This document shows, in pieces, positions 8,903 through 22,330 of a stretch of DNA of 64,000 bases. The stretch lies in NCBI GenBank assembly GCA_963920765.1, contig OY987250.1, forward strand, positions 18,096,409-18,160,408. The letters run 5' to 3'. This DNA comes from Ulota crispa. Its lineage: Eukaryota > Streptophyta > Bryopsida > Orthotrichales > Orthotrichaceae. Both the position numbers and the translations under genes were made by a program. Under the pieces are notes generated by a model. That model was not told the DNA's origin and ran no database searches. It was given only the letters and a program-made list of their open reading frames with translations. Positions within the stretch are counted from its first letter, which is position 1, and the number at the start of each line of letters is the position of its first letter.

Positions 8903-10952
8903 TCAAGAGTCAAAATGAGCTGCTGGTGCAACAATGTCCCCTGACAACGAAGGGGACTGGCTTACCGAAGTGGTGCGCGAATTCGGAGCTGATGGGTCAT
9001 GGGACAAGTTCTCAATCAGAGGTACAACAGCAGTCATATTCGGGCGCCGCTCGGCGACGCGTTCCGTGCACAAAAGCGCGGTTTGCAAGAGCGACACCAT
9101 GTCTTCTTCAAGGTGCTTGTGTTGCACGAGCTCGATGTCAAACACCTCTGCCGTCCACTCTTCTTGTACAACGGATTGCACCCACTTCGGCAAGTCCATG
9201 ACCTTCTCGCACAGATGGAACGACGCCGGCGCTTTGCCAGTCAATAGCTCTAGCAACACCTGCTCATCAGAGATCGTCACATGCAGATCTCTCGTGAGAA
9301 GCCAACGCGACGCGTATATACACAATTCCTATTGAAGATTAGGGCGTAGAAATATACATGGTGTTGTGGAGGAGATGGCTTACCACACCGAAGCTGTAAA
9401 CGTCGGCTGCTTGAGAGATTCGTTTGGAGCTAGAGTGTTCAGGGGCGCGGTACCCAGCCACTCGGGAAGTGGCTGCTGCGAAGCTTGAGTTTGTGATCAA
9501 GACAAGGCCGAAATCCGCCAGCAACGGGTGGTGATTCTCATCAAGGAGGATGTTGGAGGACTTGATGTTCCCATGCGAGAGCTTCGGCTTCTCGCACTCG
9601 TGGTGCAAGTAACGCAATGCCTTTGCCACACCGAGTGCGATCTTCAAACGCGTCGCCCAATCAAGTGCTGTTCGACGAGGCCCGCGGCCATGAAGGCAAG
9701 AGTAGAGGCTGCCGATGGGCTCGTAGTCGTAGACGAGTAACTTCTCTTCTTTGGCGTAATAGTAGGCTCGTAATGGCAACATATTTGGGTGCCAGAGCTT
9801 CCCAACCATCTCCATCTTGTGCTCAAAGTCTTTCTTGCTGCACCCGTTCACTTCCTTCATCCGCTTCACCGCCACCACCTCACCGGTCTCCAGCACCGCC
9901 TTGTACGCCGTGCCAAAGCTGCCCTTCCCCAGCATCTCCGCCGAGGCTCGCAGCAAATCACTGAGCTCAAACCTGATGCTGTGCTCGAAGAACACCAGCT
10001 TGGAACTCTCGGACGCCTTTGCCGTGGGCGCATACTGCTGCGTCATCACCAGCATCTCATCCAGTTTCCCTGATGTCTTCTCGTGACGGGGGTATGTCCG
10101 CCAGTAATACGTCATGGAGAGAATGGAGATGAGTAGAAACAGAAGCGCATCTCCGAGAACGATGGCGACGATAGCCCCTGTGCTCAGCCCCGACCTCCTC
10201 TTCTCGGAGCTCACCCCTGGCCCGGTGTTCTCCATTGACGGCACCGTTTTGGGCATGGTGCCATTGCACACCATGTCTGGAAACAAGGGACGACCACACA
10301 ACATGGGATTCCCTTGGAACGCCGAAGCGCCAAACTTCGCCAGCGACATTGGAATCGACCCCACCATCTGGTTATGGGAGACATTGAAATCGTTCAAATT
10401 AGGCAGCTGAATTGCAGGGATGAGCCCCGAGAGTTGATTATTCTCCAGCCGTAGTGTGGCCAAGTGCGCCAGCTTCATCAACGCGAGCGGCATCGGCCCC
10501 GTGAGCTGGTTGTTGTTGGCTGTGAAGCGGAGCAATCGAGTTGCTGAAGCCAGAGACTCGGGAAGAATTCCTGAGAGCTGGTTGTTGTGTAAGTACAGAT
10601 GGCGCAGGTACCGCCATTGCTTCATATCTGGCACGGATCCGTTGAACTTGTTGTCTTTCAAGCTCAAGAGACGTAGCTCGGTGAGGTTGGACAGCGTGGC
10701 CATTGAACCCGTGAGATTCATGCCCTCCAGCACAAGCTCCCGCACGCGACCTCCTTCTTTGTTGCACGACACGCCATTCCATCCAGTGACACTACATGCC
10801 TCTCCTCCTGTCCAGTTGAGCGCCCGCAATGATGGGTCCGCCGTCACTTGAAACGCTTGCAATGCTAAGGTGTCCAGCGATGGCGTGGCGTAGACATTGT
10901 CTGTTGCTAACAACAGGCTCAACGCTACTACGAAGAGCTGTATGGACAACAT
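8903..10952 (-). CDS. LRR receptor-like kinase, subfamily LRR-III, atypical kinase domain
   Basis: Two exons: 10952-9384 and 9259-8903, joined in frame across a 124-bp GT-AG intron; 641 residues. I chose the Met at 10952 because it begins a clean signal peptide (about 22 residues, ending VYA); the frame stays open upstream to another Met at 11036. Order of parts: signal peptide, LRR N-cap with WxGVSC, about five leucine-rich repeats (LxxLxLxxNxLxG), a membrane segment at about residues 258-284, then a cytoplasmic kinase. The kinase has a glycine loop (GKGSFG, about 342), the lysine in VAVK (about 363), DFG (about 480) and APE (about 503). The catalytic loop reads HGNIKSSN instead of HRDxKxxN, so the catalytic Asp is Asn. 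That is usual in LRR-III and predicts weak or no phosphotransfer, so it may act as a signalling scaffold. The ligand is unknown. Confidence 0.92.
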
Positions 10953-13900
10953 AGTCCTGCAGCAGCTCCTCTGATTCCCCGCTGCATTTACAACAAGCCT
11001 TGCAAAATGGAAATGCGACATTCTCATCAGCTCCATTCCGACCGATACTCACTCAAGGTGTCGATACATCGTTCACATGTTCGAATCATCAAAATGCATG
11101 TCAGCAACAAAATGGGAGCTGGAAATTTTCTTTGATCCACACGAGCTCACGCCGCTCAGCATTATTTTTCAAAGTTCTACACGTAATGATCAGGCTCATG
11201 CCACGGTTCTAAGAAATTTTCTTCGACCAATTTCAAACAAAGAAAGAAAATCAACGGTTCAACAACCAAGAGCGGAACGAAAGTAAAACCAAGGAAGTGA
11301 ATTACTAGAGCCTCAATTGACTCTCGCTCCAACGATCAAGCTTGCCATTCAAAAGCTGATCAAACTTTCCCAGCATGACGACGACGACGACATCACATCC
11401 ATTGTTACCAAATTAACAAGCTACTCCCAGATTTAGCAATACGTGATCGCCCACGGATAGCATCATTCCATTGAGCTCTAGGTACTTCGGCCTCTTGTGC
11501 CACAGACCTTGCTCTCTCAACTCAGTCCCGACGACTTCGACGTCCCCAAGTTGTCCAACATGCACATAGTCTGCAAACATAGCTATAGTACCTACCACTA
11601 GAGCTTCTGCAGACTGCTGCACAACCCAATGTCCCAGTCGCAGGGGAATGCGAGCGTCTGTGCAGGCTCCGAACTTTAGGTAAGCTTACTTACTTGTTTG
11701 CTACTGGCGCTGTTTGATGAGATGCTGCATGGTCAGCTGCAAACCATCATCGCCATTGCCCAGCTCATGATGCACAGCTAAAAGCATCTCCAGTCTTACG
11801 AAGACGGACAGAGCACACTGCCATCTTCCAGCTTGTTGTACAACAGTGATAACTTAGCGGCATAGGCCTGTTTGATTCTTAAGATATTTACCGAGTTTCA
11901 ATCCTAGTCTCAGCAGTGCACCACGATCGAGGCCTTGCTGGTCATGCTGTGTAAAGTAACCACCACAGATGACAAGAGTGACGCTAAGTTACGTTCCACA
12001 GTAAGCTTAGCATTTTTCTCTTTGGTGCTTGAACTGGGTGTCTGTCTGTGTATGTATCCGTGTATCAACCCAGTCCCTGCACCGTACTGCTGTTTGGCCA
12101 CCCTCAGCACCAGTCATGGGACTGATGGGAGGACTGGAGGAGTGGAGGACTCTGGCAGCCACTCGTCCTGTCAGTTAAGTTACTTCACTTTAGAGGCGTA
12201 TAACTACACTAAGCTTAACTTAAGTTAATTCTGGTGGTAACTTACAGGAATGGAATCGGACCTCAATTAGCTGAAATCACTGAGTTAACCAGTAGCATTC
12301 GTGGCAATAAAATTTACCAGTTAATTGGGTTAATCTTGATCATAATTTGGCTGTGATGGCTATGAGGGAATGACCTCGAGTGCATGGAGCCTTTGCTTGT
12401 AAATTCTGAGTCGATTTTTGCCTGTTTGTTTTGTAAATAGGATGCGCCAAGAAAATGTAACTTGTAGCTAAAGTAGTGCTACCCAGAGCACCTAATCTTT
12501 TGGAGGCAAATTATTGCTAGAGCCTTGCCCCATTTTCATACTGAGTGGCTAAAATTGGGGTGAAACTATAGATGGAATCACTAAATCCCCTTGAAAGGAC
12601 TATTGGATTTGCCAACTGTCGGATGACAGTTGTTAAAATTAGATGATTTGATGGATGGACATGCACAACATCGATGATTCTATCCATTCTTTCCCTTACT
12701 TGAATGCACTCTAGGTCTAAAGTGCACATCTTTTGAAATAATAATAATAAAAACACGGATGAGCGGCCAATAGGAATATAAGATAGAGGGTATTGCTAGA
12801 AACTTGATCCCATCTTTATTCTCTAATACCATAGATTGATTTTTATTCAATAATGGAATTTTTTGATGAGATTCATGCTTTGTTATGGATGAGCTCTAAC
12901 ACTGGAGTTACAAAAGAAAAACATTGTTCCAAATCAAAATATGGAACTTAGAATGGTATCTTAGTATTATATTACTAAGATCACAATGACTTAGGTAATA
13001 TCACATCTTCAATCTCTTTGTCTTTGTGATATCATCACATAGAAACAATTTGAAAACTTACTAAATTTTTTACTTTGCATCCTACTTAACATATAATAAT
13101 CCTAATATTATTCTAATGGTATATGTTTAGCGTACCAAGCGCCAACATCCAGTTTTATGCAAAAATTGTAAGAGGTCACAATGAATTAGTAAAAAATTCC
13201 AACATTTTGATAATCCAAATATGAACAATTTAGTGGCAAGCATTTTGTAAAAATTGTTCAATTACATTTGATTCTCCAACTCCAAGTATACACTTATCAC
13301 TTAGATTTACTATTAAGATTGACTTTTAGAGACATGCTCAATCTTGGACATTCTTAACCCACTATATGCTCCAACCCCATAATCATGAAAATATCCTAAG
13401 TTGTATTCTTACAACCTCAAAGAAAAATTATTCACAATTTCAAGTTTTCAACCAGTGCAAAGTGCATTAATACTTGTAAAATAAAATAAAAAATCTATTG
13501 AAAAAATTCATATACTCCAAAATAAAGAATATTGCACCCACAAACAACCAATCCATTGTGTATGTGTACATGGGGGTGAAGTGGTGAACGTGACTAGCCT
13601 TATAAAAGGTCACATTCAAATCCAACATCTTCATGGATACTATGTTGACCTTCTTGCCAAAAGCAACTTGTTCACTTTGTGCACTTAATTGGACTCATTT
13701 GTTTAGCAAATGGTGTAAAACTTCACTTCATTAAATGTCTACAATCATTAGCCTTTGAACGGAAATAAAATTATCCACTATCACAGTCTTCAACGTCTCA
13801 TTTAAAATTGCAAAACTTTTGGTCTGAAATTGGTCACCCTACGTCATGGTAATAATGCAAATGTTGTTGCAATCAGACAGCTGCTGCTCTGTTTGTAAGT

Positions 13901-14964
13901 TACCAATGGCTGACAAAAGCAAGCTTTGGATCTGGAAGGAGATTTTGCAAGCACCAATTTCAGAAACATCAGACAAAGGCAGAACTCAAAAGGAGTTGAT
14001 GAGGGGTGGCTGCTGACAAATAAAACTCTTGAAAAGTGAATACTGAATAACTTACAGGATGGCTGTTTTAAAAGCCCATGACATGATCACACAATGATGA
14101 AATTTTCCTCAGCAATCTGCCCTGTAGAACCTTTTCTCTTACATAGTTCTTATGAAACTAACCGAGGGTCCGGGGAGAACCGGCACTTGGTGTATTGTCA
14201 AATGGTCAAAACTGCAAAAAAAAAACCAATTGAAATCTGAAACTAGTAGATAGTATTCACCCAGATTTTGCAAAAAAAAATAACTGTAGAGTATTGCAAT
14301 ATAAATACACGAAATTTATAGGAGATAATTGATGCGTGCTTGTGAAATACCAGTTGAAAATGGAAATTGAAGCTAAAATTCTCCCCAAACTCTATTATGA
14401 CCTTGCCATATTTGATGGAGACCTTTGGTGTCACTTACGACCCTATAGGGAAACCTCGAAATCTTTCCAAAGTTCATCTCTTGATTCTTGTTTTTACTAA
14501 CACAAGCATATTCGGTAAGTTTTGGAAAATTTCAAGTTCCAAATATGAGATTCTACTTGATGTAAAGTTTCACTGCCACCATTGTTTGTATTTTGTCAAT
14601 TTTGATAACGAAGACTTGAGTTGACCAATTCTTTGATTTACAATAAATCATACTCAAGTTTGCCTCTGTAATTTATGTAGTGATTTACTTTCAATTTGAA
14701 CTTCAATGCCTATAGTCCCAAAACGTGGATATTGTCCCAATGTGTTGAATATGGTGTTTAAACAATAACAAGTTTACGAGGGTGCTAAATTGCTCTCAAA
14801 GTGTTTGTTAGGCCCATTTTGTAGTGAAATCCCAACCTGGTTTCTTTCATTCATTAATTTCCCCCCTTTTTTTTTTCAAGGGTAGTGTGTAAGGCTTCGA
14901 CTACCGGTATATAAAGCCCAATTAGGCCATGGTACTCGAGATAGAAGACCTCCGCTCTACATAA
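10953..14964. other. Upstream region of the receptor kinase and AT-rich intergenic DNA
   Basis: The stretch from 10953 to about 12240 has mixed base composition and probably includes the kinase promoter and leader. A 69-codon minus frame at 11413-11622 (containing GDVEVVGTELREQGLW) looks protein-like, but I cannot place it and see no partner exons. From 12240 to 14964 the DNA is AT-rich with no recognised feature. Confidence 0.35.
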
Positions 14965-15218
14965 CACCATATTCGTTAAATTGGGAAAAACAGAGGTACC
15001 ATTTTGTACTCCACCTTAAACTCAGAAAGTTACCTTAAACCAAATTCAAAGGTATCGGATTCAATTTGAACCACTAAGATTTTTTCCCTCACAAATTCCT
15101 CCTTACAAGTGAGGGCACGTGTACCAAAAAAAATGTTGTGAGCCCGGTTTTAGGTGATCACCTAAAACCTTTCAAAAGTCCCAAAATGTACTCTTTTTCT
15201 CATTTAACAAATATAGTG
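14965..15218 (+). repeat. Terminal-inverted-repeat element, family B, copy 1
   Basis: The left end is CACCATATTCGTTAAATTGG and the right end, read inverted, is CACTATATTTGTTAAATGAG. The interior includes 'tcacaaattcctcc' and 'aggtgatcacctaaaa'. Copies lie at 51763-52027 (inverse) and 63484-63724. A TA target duplication is possible when the ends are read as TA-ACACC...GTGT-TA. No coding capacity. Confidence 0.7.
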
Positions 15219-15333
15219 TTACATTTAAAATAATGGATGTTAGAGTAATATGGGTTGAATTCTTGTGTTGATATGGCCCCAAGTTTTTATGGCTGGAGTT
15301 GAACTTGAATGTAAATCGTCCCTAACTTAGATG

Positions 15334-15585
15334 TTAACCCTTGAGCACCCCACATGCAATAAATGGGGCGCTCAGTTTTAAAAAATGTCCACATTTCACT
15401 CTTCTTATCCTCTTCTTAATGGTAAAGTGAAAGGACTTGTACTTTTTCATGTACCTTTAGGCATGTGTCTACTACCACTCAACAAAAATTCAAGCTATTT
15501 GACTTTACTTAAGTAATACTTTTATTAGACTAAGTACACAAGGGTATGGATTTGAGTGAATATGGCCTGGGCGCTCAGGGGTTAA
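15334..15585 (+). mobile_element. TTAA/CCC-type (piggyBac-like) MITE, 252 bp
   Basis: The left end is TTAA-CCCTTGAGCACCC and the right end is GGGCGCTCAGGGG-TTAA. The inverted termini match over about 13 bases with small differences, and TTAA flanks both ends. The interior is non-coding. It forms its own subfamily, with a GAGC core in place of AAAGGAC. Confidence 0.75.
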
Positions 15586-16284
15586 AGTTTATGGGCTGTT
15601 GCCCATTCTTCTAGGGGGTGCAGCTCTCTCTCCAACTAGCACTCTGCAGTCTGCAACATTTGAAAATCTTTAAATGGACAACTTGATAGACATTTAGAGA
15701 GAATTATGCATAAATGCAGGTTGAGGCAGACCCTTGTCACTAATGTAAGGTAGTACGCTCAAAAACTATTTGCTCATTTTGAACCATCCAGTAGCTTGTT
15801 GTGAAATGGTGCATTGGTGGTTCTTACATTAGCCTCTTACAACTCATTGAATGCATAGAAGAAAATTTGTTTTTAATTGCAAGAGCCAATCATTCTCCTT
15901 ACTTCCTCAAATCTCTTCACAACTTGCAAGTGAACGATTCTTGAAAGGTTTAAGATTAATAATAGGTACCTATGACACATGCACTTTGAGAATTCATAAG
16001 TAACTCAAAAATGCTTCAAAAAATATGAAACAACTTGTGTTGCATTCAACATCTATTTCTCTTTGTCTGAAAAATGAACTAAAAATCCTTCCATCCACGG
16101 AAGACCATGAAAAAGAGGGATGAGCCCTTAGATGGGCGGTTTTCAAGCGTACTACCTTATGGCTTTTGAGGGACCAGAGAGACAAACGCCGCCTAGCCAG
16201 CCTCACATGTTTAGAAAAAACCATTTATTGCTAAAGTTAACTCTAGTTCCTTCTCTATTTTATTTAAGGGATGGGTTTTGTTTA

Positions 16285-16606
16285 GAGAAAAGATTTGATG
16301 GTACCCCTGAAGTTTGCAATATTTTTACAGATGCCCTTGGTTATTCAGAAATTGCCCTTATATTCTCGACATCTCAAAAGGGCATCTCAAGGTAGTTTTG
16401 CAAATATTATGTTCCATCTTTATGTGTTCCTATGCTTCAACAATTCTTTTAGTAATATCTGCTCATTAAGACGTTCTTTGCAAGATCTAAAAACAATGCT
16501 TTTGATAAGGCAAAATAAGAAATTCAAGGGGTCTCTGTAACTTCTAAAAAACCAAGGGCATCAGTACAAATATGGCAAATTTTAGAGGTATCCGTCAAAT
16601 TTTCTC
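16285..16606 (+). mobile_element. Foldback MITE related to 20349-20664
   Basis: The left arm includes 'gatttgatggtacccctgaa' and 'gtttgcaatattt'. The right arm is its diverged inverse ('gcaaattttagaggtatccg', 'caaattttctc'). Both arms match the 20349-20664 element ('atggatacccctgaagtttg'). The flanks share a degraded TTGTTT duplication. It is an older copy. Confidence 0.65.
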
Positions 16607-17638
16607 TTGTTTGTATATGTTGAAATCATGGTGAAGATATGTATTGTTTTGGTCAACAACATAGTAGCATTTTACTAATGCTACAATCCAAGTCACAAAA
16701 GCTAGGAGGTGCAAATACAAATTGGATTCTGAAACTAACCTTTAACCCGGACCACGCGATCATATTTTGGTCGCTGGGAGTAGTTTTTGGCCTGTAGGTT
16801 GAAATCGCTCAATAATTTGGAATTTGGTCTTGAAGTACGCATGTGATCACAAGAATTTTGCATCCATCTAAAAAAATTACAATGCAATTGAGTATGTGAG
16901 TTGATAAATAGTGGTTTTTATACGGCATGGCTTCAAAATACATATTCATTTTTTGTCAAAGATGGATCAAAGCAACAGCACAATACATCAAGTATGCAAG
17001 AAGAATGTCAAATTTCAATTGTACAATTCTAAAAAAATTCAAATTGCTCAAGAAATATGCTTGTATTGTTTTCATATACGATAGTAGTATAATTGTAGTA
17101 TTTAAAGATCTACTAAAATTTTGTTGTTATTTTGGCTTTGAAATTTGTCATCTTACATTTAAGGCCAATTCTTGATTGTTTTCACCAATTGGATTTTCCA
17201 AAATAATTATCAAATTTCTTGTAGAACCATTTTAGGGTAGCAAAGAAAGTGGGTTTTTTTACCCTTTTTTCCACTTAGCCACACCTTATGATTGCTATTT
17301 TTGTCTATTTTGTGTGAAACTAGTCTTGTTGGAAAGGTGGGAAAACCTGCTTTCTAGAAATGTAAGGCTCTTCTCAATCAAAGCTTGCATGGAAGGTTAA
17401 CATTCAAAACTAAACAAGAATGAAACACAAGAGATTTTCTGCATATGGCTCACTCAATCATTATAATGTTTCACTTCCAACGGTAGATCTAGCTGAAATT
17501 TTGGTGCTTTACAATAAACAAGGTGTACTTCCCATTTGTACGGTTGGATTATTGAAAATGGGTCCATATTTGAGTCAATTCCAAATCTAAGCTTATAGCC
17601 CTTGTTTTCAATGGATTCTATGAAAATGGGTGTGGTTG

Positions 17639-18413
17639 TTAGCCCCTAAAGGACCAAAGAGCCCAATATGGCCACATGGGGTGCTTGGAGGTGTGAAAGT
17701 ATACAAAAGAGGCATTTTTAGCTCAAATTTTGGTCTGCCACTCAAGTCCAAATTGAGTTGCTAGTTCTATAAATAATTTTGATTGGCTTGTTGTTCCTTG
17801 ATGCGCCTTCTTTGCTCTAGATTCTACATGGAATATGGAAAACATTCTATTTTTTCAACAATTAGGAGAAGAATGTCTTTGGGTAAACAAAGGGAGCAGC
17901 TTAGAGAGAGGATGGAATGGGTGCTTTCATGTCTTGTATTGTACAAGGGAGAAGTTTGGTGATGTGTCACTTTTTTTTCTTGATTTGGATAAGGTTTTTA
18001 TAGCTCTAAAGTAAGGACCTAGAGAAATCTAGCTACTTTGAGTGACCATATCTTTTGGAGTTTTTGTCCATTTGTGGAGTTTTTTTTCCTATCAAGTACA
18101 ACAAGACACAATCTCATGAGATCAACCATTAGGTAAATCTTTTTTTTGAGAAAATATTACAGGAAATTCCAAAATCCATTTTTTGAACTATTGCCCAAAT
18201 TTGAAAACATGAGATTCTCAAAGGTGGGGATTTTGCAGATTTACTTGGATTTGAAATCAAATTGGTTTGAAACATTTGATTTATAGTTGGGTATAGAATG
18301 ACTGGTTTGGATTATGTGATTACTTGTTCAACTTTTCAAAAACTAGGGGAATGTGTTGAAGGTTTCATGTTGGAGTTATGCTGAATTTTCTTAGCAAGAC
18401 GCTTAGGGGTTAA
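17639..18413 (+). mobile_element. TTAA/CCC-type (piggyBac-like) MITE, 775 bp
   Basis: The left end is TTAG-CCCCTAAAGGACC and the right end is GACGCTTAGGGG-TTAA. The terminal match is confined to about 12 bases (CCCCTAA.G). The interior is AT-rich without coding capacity. GGTTAAC immediately after the right end may be a further degraded terminus. Confidence 0.65.
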
Positions 18414-19062
18414 AGGGTTAACAAAGGGTACAATTTTACTAGTAGAAGTATGGTCCTTGGGCACTAAGTTACAATGTATAGACTTGATGCCCTAAGCCTG
18501 TTTGGGCCACCAACTTGTTGCCTAAATGTGTTTGAGTTATCAAGTTCTAATATTGTAGCTTGATGCCCTAAGACCACATTTTCTACTAGATACTAAATTC
18601 TTCATTGTTGACAACAGTGTTTGGGAAATTTTTTGGCCTTCACCAGCTAAAAACCGGCGTTTTCTGTATACAACCGGTTTTCTTCTTGATTGTGCTAGAT
18701 ATTTTCTAAACACACATAGTAATATGCTATATTTAGATTTTTAGTAAAATCTAGCTGATTTTTTTGCAGGCAATTTCAAAATGCAATCGGTTTTTTTCCC
18801 AATTCCATCGGCTAACAATGAACTAGCAGCTGATTTTTCCTGCTTGTCAACTTGACAATGAACATAATAGGGTGAGGATCATATAAGAACCTTTTACTAT
18901 TCCAATTTCAGAAATTCATAACTAGTTCCATGAGAGTTCCAATGGAATGAATAAAAATAAATCTGGTGCAATTTTTCTTTTTCTTTTTCTTGCTTTAATA
19001 AAAAAAATACCAAAAAAATCAGCTGGAGACTCTTTTGGCCTTCCAAAAAGCAAGATCAGATC

Positions 19063-19717
19063 TTAACCCCTAAATGCCCAAGGCACCCAATTTGGGTGTT
19101 TCTAGAACTTTGAAGACAAATAAAATCTTATCAAATCACTATTTTTGATATTTTCTTTTGAGCACAAGTTTGTTTTGAAGTCTATTTTCAGTGCCAAAAA
19201 TCTGATTTTGAAAACAAATCTTCATGATTTTTCTATTCAAGATTTTGTACAAGGGTGTCCATTGCAATCTTGAGTTTTCTAGTGTTGGAAAATCTTGAAA
19301 ATGAGCCTCAAATACACTAGAGCTTGGCAAAAAATCCACATTAGAAATCCATTTAAAAAAATATACATGAGTAGATTTTGAAAGCCGTAATTTGGTTGAG
19401 GTTAAAGATGTAATGACCTTAAACCTTGTATTTTTTTAATGACCAACTTTTTAGATTTGACATGTGAAACAAGGATTAGAAAACTTCAAGTCACTTTTGC
19501 AATTTTAACACCCTCATGTTCAAACATTATAATCTTTCAAACTATAAGTGATATTGCTGTGTTTTGATATTGCTGTGTTTTCTTTTTCCATGTAATCTCT
19601 AACATGTTTAGCTTAAATTTGTATGGTTACAGTTTTAAAAAACTTGATCAAATGTATGAAAACGTTGGTTGATTGTTCACTTTCCTGAAAATGCCAAGAA
19701 GGGCATTTAGGGGTTAA
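19063..19717 (+). mobile_element. TTAA/CCC-type (piggyBac-like) MITE, 655 bp
   Basis: The left end is TTAACCCCTAAATGCCC (19063-19079) and the right end is its exact reverse complement, ending at 19717. Beyond TTAA the flanks differ. The interior is non-coding; a 17-bp direct duplication (gatattgctgtgtttt) lies at about 19550-19582. Confidence 0.85.
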
Positions 19718-20348
19718 AGGACGCTTTTTAGCACCTCTTTACTTTTCAGTGTCACAGCATGGCAAAACTTTTTCAGGGTAAGTTATTGAATATATTTCAG
19801 TAGCTACCCTGCACGACACTGCCCTTATGTACCAGACTGTTTCAAGTTTCTTTCAGGATCTGCAATACCAACCATCATGCCTTACTGAGGGCAGGGTACC
19901 CGGGCGTTGTCCTCACAAGCTGACCAGTACTAAGCTTACCGGTACTCTACTTCCAACTTTTTACCATCATTCCAAGAACATGACGACGACTCTCAAGTCA
20001 GGTCTTCTGATTTTTAGTTTATTTTGTTGTTTTAGTTGCAAGTAAATCTCAAGGTTGAAGTACCAGATTTTTTTACAGGTGTTGGTATAGGGGTTTAGCA
20101 AGTTTGATTGAAGTGAAAATGAGAGTGAAAAGCAATTTCACGTGTGAGGAGAAAGTGCTCCTTGTTGAAATCGTTATATTTTATGAGTGCCACTTGAACC
20201 ATCCATGTAAGTCCCACGACCATCCAACTAACTAGTGCATGCCCATTTCTCATCTTCCATGAGGGCTAACCTTACTCAATAGTTAAGAATGTGATAAAAT
20301 TAGAAATTTCATATAAATGGAGTCAACTAGAGTTTGGTTTAAAAATAA

Positions 20349-20664
20349 GGGAAGATTTCATGGATACCCCTGAAGTTTGCAATAATTTCACAGATTCCCC
20401 TGCTTTTTCAAAAAATTCACAGATACTCTTGGACCAAATTTTCAAGCGATTTTTTTGGTTGTATAGTACATGCCACTTTTCTTGTTTCTTGTGCACTTAA
20501 GTAATAAGAAAGAAGTAGTTTGTGCACAAAGGAAGAAAGGAAGTGACTTGCACAACAAAAAAAATGCCTGAAAATTTTGGACCAAAGGTATATGTGAAAT
20601 TTCTGAAAAAGCAGGGGTACCATGAAATTTTTGCAAACTTCAGGGGTATCCATGAAATTTTTCC
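20349..20664 (+). mobile_element. Foldback MITE with 9-bp target duplication (Mutator-type)
   Basis: The element is flanked by perfect 9-bp direct repeats TAAAAATAA (20340-20348 and 20665-20673). Long inverted arms start GGGAAGATTTCATGGATACC and, on the inverse strand, GGAAAAATTTCATGGATACC, and continue for about 130 bp each. A 9-bp duplication with G-rich ends is typical of Mutator-like elements. No coding capacity. Confidence 0.8.
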
Positions 20665-20959
20665 TAAAAATAATAAGTATTGTCCCTTTTATGCAAATAT
20701 GGGATGGTGTTTTTCCCATTGTTTAGAACTATAGATTGTCTATGAAAAATTTATATACGGTATTTGTAAAACATGGACTCAATTTATTCAAAATCAAAAT
20801 TTAGTATTGTTCAGTTTTATTGAAATTCATGTTTTATACTTCATTCCTTGAGTATTATTGTTAAGTAATTGACTATACACAAAGTGCCCTAATTAGTCTC
20901 TTGAGTCCAATTTTGATCACATTTGTTGTAAACAAGAGCTTCTCAAGAAGGATTGTCTT

Positions 20960-21194
20960 TTAACCCCTAAAGGACTAAGCTTGCCGCTGCGATCAATACA
21001 ATACGGGGTATTTTTCTTGTATGTGGAATGAATCCACACCTCTACTACATTTGAGATCAACAAAGAAGTTGAAGAATAGATCAAAACAATTCAAGCGAGC
21101 TACTTGAGATCCCAAATTTAAACTTCTTTTTGGTAGCAAATACCAATTATACGGCATCATATATACTGTGCCCTATGGCCCCTGTAAGGGTTAG
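20960..21194 (+). mobile_element. TTAA/CCC-type (piggyBac-like) MITE, 235 bp
   Basis: The left end is TTAA-CCCCTAAAGGAC and the right end reads CCCCTGTAAGGG-TTAG, degenerate. The interior is homologous over its whole length to 53441-53674 (inverse) and to the interrupted copy at 1199-1990. The three together define one subfamily. Confidence 0.8.
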
Positions 21195-22330
21195 ATTCAG
21201 TGATGAGAAATATTGTACTTGTGGAAAAGCCACATTTGCATGTCACAATTCTATGGAATTGGATGAAAGAAAACACTCAGGTGGTTCATATGCGGATTTC
21301 TGATTGGATATGTCAACAAGTAATTCCATGACATGTATATGTAAATTTTCAAGCCAGAATGCACATTTCATCACAATTTGTGACCAATTTTTTTTCAACT
21401 TATGAAAATATCTCTTATGACGTTTTCATGAGTCATATAAGGCTTTCATAAATATAGTGTTCACAATTCTTCATTTTGAATCTTGGATTGCGCTTATGAT
21501 GTAAGTCTTGTTTTTGTTAACAATGGATTTTAAATGATTTGATCCATCAAAACATTTCTAAAGCTGATTACATATGAGATGTTGATAATTTTAGACTATA
21601 TTTTTAAGGCAAATTTACAACTAAAGAAATTACATGGTTTACATTTGAAATATACAAGATTTGAATTTATTTTAAAGGGTGGTTTTTAAATTGCATATGT
21701 AACTTAATTTGTTTTACATGCATTTTTTATTTATAGAAAAAAGGTATAAAAAAAAATTTGAAATATAAACAATTCAATTGATCATTAACCAACTCAAGAA
21801 TGAAGAAATTTTTGTTTGGGTGAAAAATGTATCATTGACCAAAAGACTTTACTTATCGACTTTTTCATCTAAATATTATATAATGAAGGGAGAAAAACAT
21901 ACAAACAAAAAATAATATTATCTCTCATTATCTTAAAACATTACCATTTGTACACTACTCACGTGTGGCCACATAAAATCATGAAGATGATTACAGAACT
22001 TTTACTGAACTATTTCACCATTTTGTGCTCAACGAGCTAATAGATAGTTATTTAGCAAATGCATTGTGAGCCAAGTATGGAATAAACTTGGCTACCAATA
22101 TTACCTATATTATAAACTATTGCAAAAACAATTCTCATGAAAATGGTTTTATTTATCTTTGTGTGTTTTTTCATGCTTATGGTATTCTATTATGTGATAC
22201 TTTATGATTCATGAATATTAATGTAAAATATATTCATGATTGTTTGTGTCATGCTGTTACAATTTGTTAATTGATGCATAGATTTTATTGAATGAAATAA
22301 CATAATCCATAGTAGTGGCAAAATCCAAAA
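21195..22330. other. AT-rich intergenic DNA
   Basis: No gene, promoter or repeat structure was recognised in this stretch. Confidence 0.4.

Noticed and set aside
11413..11622. 69-codon minus frame upstream of the receptor kinase
   Set aside because: It looks protein-like, but no family, start context or partner exons could be supported; kept only as a remark.
16741..16790. TTAACCCGGACC as possible TTAA-family terminus
   Set aside because: The match after CCC is weak and no inverse terminus follows.
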